Positions 60,887 through 64,000 of a stretch of 64,000 bases of DNA are shown here, one piece after another. Location: positions 7,192,001 through 7,256,000 of the forward strand of contig NZ_JACHJR010000001.1 in the NCBI RefSeq assembly GCF_014203705.1, read 5' to 3'. The stretch is from Kitasatospora gansuensis. GTDB taxonomy: Bacteria > Actinomycetota > Actinomycetes > Streptomycetales > Streptomycetaceae. Position 1 is the first letter of the stretch, and each line of letters starts with the position of its first letter. Position numbers and translations under genes: made by a program. The notes under the pieces are model-generated. The model had not been told where the DNA came from and ran no database searches. It worked only from the letters and a program-made list of their open reading frames with translations.

Positions 60887-61354
60887 TCAGAGGCGTCGGG
60901 GCCCGACACCGTCCTCGGCGAGGGTGTCACCGGGGTTCAGCAGGGCGCAGGCCTTCATCGAGAGACACCCGCAGCCGATGCACCCGGTCAGTTCGGCCTC
61001 GAGCCGCTCGATGGTCTGCCGGCGCTCCTCCAGTCGAAGCTTCCAGCCTCGCGAGGCGCGCTGCCACTCCTGGTGACTCGGCGGCCGGTCGAGCGGCACG
61101 TCGGCGAACGCCTCCCCGAGGTCCTGCAACGGGATGCCGATCCGTTTCGCCACCGAGATCAGCGCGACCCGGCGCAACATGTGCCGCGGGTACCGGCGTT
61201 GGTTGCGCTCGTCGCGCTCGGAGGCGATCAGGCCGAGCTCCTCGTAGAACCGCAGCGCGGAGACGGCCGCCCCGGTCCGCGCGCTCACCTCGCCGATCGC
61301 CAGCCAGTCGTCCGGGGTGGCCCGGGTGTCGTCGCCGGAGCGGTAGCTCGTCAT
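60887..61354 (-). CDS. soxR: SoxR-type redox-sensing MerR regulator
   Basis: About 155 aa from ATG 61354 (GGAGGC 7 bp upstream); an in-frame ATG 61396 would run into the operator. MerR HTH: LAIGEVSARTGAAVSALRFY, EELGLIASERDERNQRRYPR. The [2Fe-2S] ligands are visible as CIGCGCLSMKAC (C-x2-C-x-C-x5-C). In actinobacteria SoxR senses redox-active molecules such as phenazines and quinone-like antibiotics. It is divergent from a ferredoxin gene, with a perfect SoxR box between them. Confidence 0.94.
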   Translation of the reverse strand: MTSYRSGDDTRATPDDWLAIGEVSARTGAAVSALRFYEELGLIASERDERNQRRYPRHMLRRVALISVAKRIGIPLQDLGEAFADVPLDRPPSHQEWQRASRGWKLRLEERRQTIERLEAELTGCIGCGCLSMKACALLNPGDTLAEDGVGPRRL

Positions 61355-61371
61355 GCGGTGCCTCCCCTTGT

Positions 61372-61395
61372 TGACCTCAAGATTACTTGAGGTCA
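61372..61395. promoter_or_regulatory. SoxR box between soxR and the ferredoxin gene
   Basis: TGACCTCAAG (61372-61381), spacer ATTA, and the exact complement CTTGAGGTCA (61386-61395). It contains the canonical SoxR core CCTCAAG-N4-CTTGAGG and is 17 bp upstream of the soxR ATG, so it should control soxR and the divergent ferredoxin gene. Confidence 0.9.
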
Positions 61396-61446
61396 TACGG
61401 TCGGCTGCGTCGGAACGGCAACAGGACCGGAGAGGACCGCAGTTCG

Positions 61447-61758
<312 letters not shown>

Positions 61759-61767
61759 GGTGGAACA

Positions 61768-61805
61768 GGTGCGAGGGCCGTGCTGATGTGCACGGCCCTC
61801 GCACC
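61768..61805 (+). terminator. Strong hairpin after the ferredoxin gene
   Basis: GGTGCGAGGGCCGTGC and its exact complement form 16-bp arms around a 6-nt loop, 10 bp after the ferredoxin stop. Confidence 0.85.
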
Positions 61806-62029
61806 GGGTGTGGGGCGCCCCGTTCCCGCCCTCGTCGTCCGGATCTGCACGGTGGTGGTGAGTTGTGCGGTGTGCCCTGTCACCTGTACGCGGTGCTGAG
61901 CTGCACTGTTGGTGAGGAATCGAACCCCTTGCGTTGCTCTTCACGCACCAAGGGCCGGATAGACCGCCGACCCGCGGTTTGTGCACGCCTCCGTGACGAC
62001 TACCTGCTTCCCACACCCGGCTCGTGGGG

Positions 62030-62503
62030 TCAGTCCTCGATCAGGTCGATCTCCCAGTTGGTGCGCTGGATCAGGGTGTCCACCTCGCGGATCTCCTTGG
62101 CCATGACGTCCGCCTGGGCCCGGAGTTCGGCGACCGGCAGGGCGGAGAGGATCCTCAGCTCGGACCGCATCTGCCGTACGGCTCCCCGCTGGTCACGTCC
62201 GGAGGCGGCGTCGGCGGCCGAGGTGATCACCGAGTGGCGCAGCCGCAGGACGTCCCGGCGGGCGAGGGCGTCGGTCAGGGTGCCGCCGCCCTCGATGATC
62301 GCGGTGGAGTTGGTCCGGTTGATCTGACGGATCAGCCGCTCCAGCTCGTCCAGCACCTCGCCGGCCTGGGCCAGGACCTCCGCCGCGTTCTCGGCCGGTT
62401 CCTCACCCTCCTGGTAGCGGGCACTGCCGACGACGCGCGTCCGCAACTGCTCCACCCGCCGCACCGCAGCCGCGCGCTGCGCGAGCGCTTCAGCCAGTTT
62501 CAC
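62030..62503 (-). CDS. DIP1984-family coiled-coil protein
   Basis: 157 aa, almost entirely helical with long heptad stretches: KLAEALAQRAAAVRRVEQLR, VLDELERLIRQINRTNSTAI, ADVMAKEIREVDTLIQRTNW. The central LTDALARRDVLRLRHSVI and the C-terminal TLIQRTNWEIDL are family marks of DIP1984 (septicolysin-like) proteins, found widely in actinobacteria. No biochemical function is established. No signal peptide, so cytoplasmic. The 61806-62029 gap upstream of its stop holds nothing I can support. Confidence 0.83.
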   Translation of the reverse strand: MKLAEALAQRAAAVRRVEQLRTRVVGSARYQEGEEPAENAAEVLAQAGEVLDELERLIRQINRTNSTAIIEGGGTLTDALARRDVLRLRHSVITSAADAASGRDQRGAVRQMRSELRILSALPVAELRAQADVMAKEIREVDTLIQRTNWEIDLIED

Positions 62504-62710
62504 CGCGTCATCACCTCAGACGTCCTTGATCGTCCGGCAAGTATGCACGTCCTGCGGGGGAACAGACGTGATCGTTTCCCGGCACCTCGTGTCGCAGGGG
62601 CATGTGATGCTGCCAAGCAGCAAGGAATGGCAGCGGACGACAGGGGCGGATGGGATGGGATTCGAGGGCCAGGTCTGGCGACTGGTGCAGAGGATGACGG
62701 TGATCACACC

Positions 62711-63247
62711 GTGAACGATTCGACGACACCTCTGAACAGTGGCGCTGACCCCGGCCTGCCGGTGATGACGTGGGGGCGGTTCTGGCAGCTCGTCGAGGTT
62801 CTCGGCGGCGAGGCCGGCACTGAGACGTGTCAGGGTTTCGAAGAGGCCTGCGCGCGCCTGACGGAGACGCTTTCGCGCGAGCCGGTGGGCCAGATCATCG
62901 GCTTTGGTGAGCGTCTCGCGGAAGCTCTCTACCGGTTGGACCAAGCGGACTTCGGCACACAGCCCGTCCTCGGGATGGCAGGGCCCGACGGTTCGCCGTT
63001 CCCGCAGTCGGACGACGGCTTCCTCTGCTCCCGGGCTGCCGTTGTGGCCGCCGGCCGCCAGGTATACGAGAGCATCTTCGGCCATCCGGAACGGTTCGCA
63101 CCGTTCACCGCACGACACTGCGAGGAGCTGCTCTACGTCCACGAGGAGGCATTCGAGCAGGTGACCGGGGCGGAGTGGGATCGCCTCACCCGCTACGACT
63201 ACGAGTCCTGCTCGAACAAGGACGGCTGGCCCGAGCTCGGTGGCTGA
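62711..63247 (+). CDS. DUF4240-like protein
   Basis: About 178 aa from GTG 62711; ATG 62765, which begins directly at the domain, is an alternative. It has the DUF4240 opening MTWGRFWQLVEVLGG, IIGFGERLAEALYRLD, DDGFLCSRAAVVAAGRQVYE and ELLYVHEEAFEQVTG. DUF4240 proteins are cytoplasmic, often near contractile-injection or toxin loci, and of unknown function. No such neighbours are seen here. The 62504-62710 gap upstream holds no clear promoter motif. Confidence 0.78.
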   Translation: MNDSTTPLNSGADPGLPVMTWGRFWQLVEVLGGEAGTETCQGFEEACARLTETLSREPVGQIIGFGERLAEALYRLDQADFGTQPVLGMAGPDGSPFPQSDDGFLCSRAAVVAAGRQVYESIFGHPERFAPFTARHCEELLYVHEEAFEQVTGAEWDRLTRYDYESCSNKDGWPELGG

Positions 63248-63391
63248 GCAGCGTCGGTCGCAGAGCCGGTGACCATCCGGCCGGGCGGGAGGGGGTGTCG
63301 CTCGAGCCACAGGAGACGACGTACTGCTGGTACTGCTCAAGTGCCATGGGTATTCGCGGGGCCGGGGATTCAGCTGTTCCTGGCGGGCGTG

Positions 63392-63413
63392 GCCCCCGGC
63401 GGGTTCCGGGGGC
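63392..63413. terminator. Hairpin between the DUF4240 gene and the sugar permease gene
   Basis: GCCCCCGG and CCGGGGGC form 8-bp arms around a 6-nt loop, 8 bp past the permease stop on the minus strand. It could serve the convergent plus-strand gene as well. Confidence 0.6.
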
Positions 63414-63420
63414 GGGCCCG

Positions 63421-64000
63421 TTACTCCTGCTTCTCGCCGGATGCGAAGCGGGAGATGATCAGCGCGACGATGATGATCGCGCCGTTGAGGAACTGGTTCC
63501 AGAGCGGGGGCACGCCCGCCAAGGTCATGACGTTGACGACCAGTTGGAGGGTCAGCACGCCGGTGAGGGCGCCGAAGAGGGTGCCGCGGCCGCCGTTGAG
63601 GCTGACGCCGCCGATGACGGTGGCGGCGAAGACCTGGAAGATCCAGCCGTTGCCCTGGTCGGCGGAGATGGAGCCGTAGTGGCCGGTGTAGAGGATGCCG
63701 GCGAAGGCGGCGAGCAGGCTGCCCAGGATGAGGACGATCCAGGTGATCCGGTCGACCCGGATGCCGGCGGCGCGGGCGGCCTCGGCGTTGCCGCCGATCG
63801 CGTAGAGGGCGCGGCCGTGCCGGAGCCAGGCGAGCGCGGAGCCGGCGATCAGGAAGAGCAGGGCACAGATCCAGATCGCGGCGGGGACGCCGAGCCAGCT
63901 GGTGCGGCCGAGGTACGTGAAGGAGCTCGGCAGGTTGACGATCGACTGGCCCTCGGAGATGGCGACCTGGAGGCCGCGCAGCAGGGTGAGTGCGCCGAGG
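63421..64000 (-). CDS. Ribose-type sugar ABC transporter permease, C-terminal part
   Basis: C-terminal 192 codons of a BPD_transp_2 (RbsC/XylH-like) permease; the start lies beyond the right edge. Conserved features are LRHGRALYAIGGNAEAARAA with GIRVDR (the family's coupling loop), FAATVIGGVSLNGGRGTLFG and a last helix before the TAA stop. It imports a pentose or hexose with a periplasmic binding protein and an RbsA-type ATPase, presumably encoded to the right. It might take up sugars released by the glycosidase island, but its distance and separate orientation make that only a possibility. Confidence 0.9.
   Translation of the reverse strand, partial: LGALTLLRGLQVAISEGQSIVNLPSSFTYLGRTSWLGVPAAIWICALLFLIAGSALAWLRHGRALYAIGGNAEAARAAGIRVDRITWIVLILGSLLAAFAGILYTGHYGSISADQGNGWIFQVFAATVIGGVSLNGGRGTLFGALTGVLTLQLVVNVMTLAGVPPLWNQFLNGAIIIVALIISRFASGEKQE

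Noticed and set aside
61900..61960. Possible tRNA 3' half on the minus strand (GGTTCGATTCC-like T-loop near CACCA).
   Set aside because: The T-stem has a mismatch and a G-U pair, and I could not form acceptor, D or anticodon arms from the flanking sequence.

Overview
The window is high-GC actinobacterial DNA, almost certainly from a streptomycete (Streptomyces or Kitasatospora). Evidence: gluABC glutamate-uptake genes, a complete five-gene 'conservon' (cvnA-E, ending in a CYP157-like P450), Tat- and Sec-exported glycosidases carrying ricin-type CBM13 modules, and pervasive GTGA/ATGA translational coupling.

Layout. 1-2.05 kb: glutamate ABC transporter (- strand, cut by the window edge). 2.2-3.8 kb: a small secreted protein and, divergently, a helix-turn-helix/membrane regulator gene interrupted by one in-frame TAA, separated by an intergenic region full of CTGAC repeats. 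4.0-8.4 kb: the cvn operon. 8.5-10.7 kb: two DUF1326 proteins convergent with a DUF2182 membrane protein. 10.7-34.2 kb: a biosynthetic gene cluster that I cannot match to a known product. It has 19 almost seamlessly coupled minus-strand genes, then a divergent six-gene plus-strand operon with a methyltransferase, an ACP-like protein, a glycosyltransferase, a DrrAB-type exporter and a UDP-xylose-synthase-like enzyme. The minus-strand genes encode a 4-hydroxyphenylglycine-type pathway (HmaS, Hmo, HpgT-like aminotransferase), discrete carrier proteins, two AMP ligases, a stand-alone condensation domain, a KAS III-like enzyme, two intact ketosynthases plus a Cys-less KS-like protein, a two-subunit thiamine-dependent dehydrogenase, a PhyH oxygenase and a PPTase. 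There is no ketoreductase, dehydratase, acyltransferase or NRPS module.

34.2-60.9 kb: an island of secreted glycoside hydrolases (GH2, GH5, GH54, GH29 x3, GH59, GH43 x2) with CBM13, CBM32-like, CBM42 and other accessory modules. It also holds several decayed gene remnants, an AraC regulator and a SnoaL-like gene. The enzyme mix (exo-beta-1,3-galactanase-like GH43, GH5 with CBM13, arabinofuranosidases, fucosidases, galactosidases) fits breakdown of fucosylated type II arabinogalactan. A shared inverted repeat (ATACAT-N3-ATGTAT) lies in both divergent promoter regions, and a perfect LacI-type operator precedes the GH2 gene. A 75-bp relic of a second UDP-xylose-synthase-like gene lies at the far end of the island, so two copies of the same gene end bracket it.

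60.9-64 kb: a soxR/ferredoxin divergon around a perfect SoxR box, a DIP1984-family protein, a DUF4240-like protein and the C-terminal part of a ribose-type sugar permease.

All functional calls come from reading motifs in the translated sequence. No database search was run, and the product of the cluster is inference.
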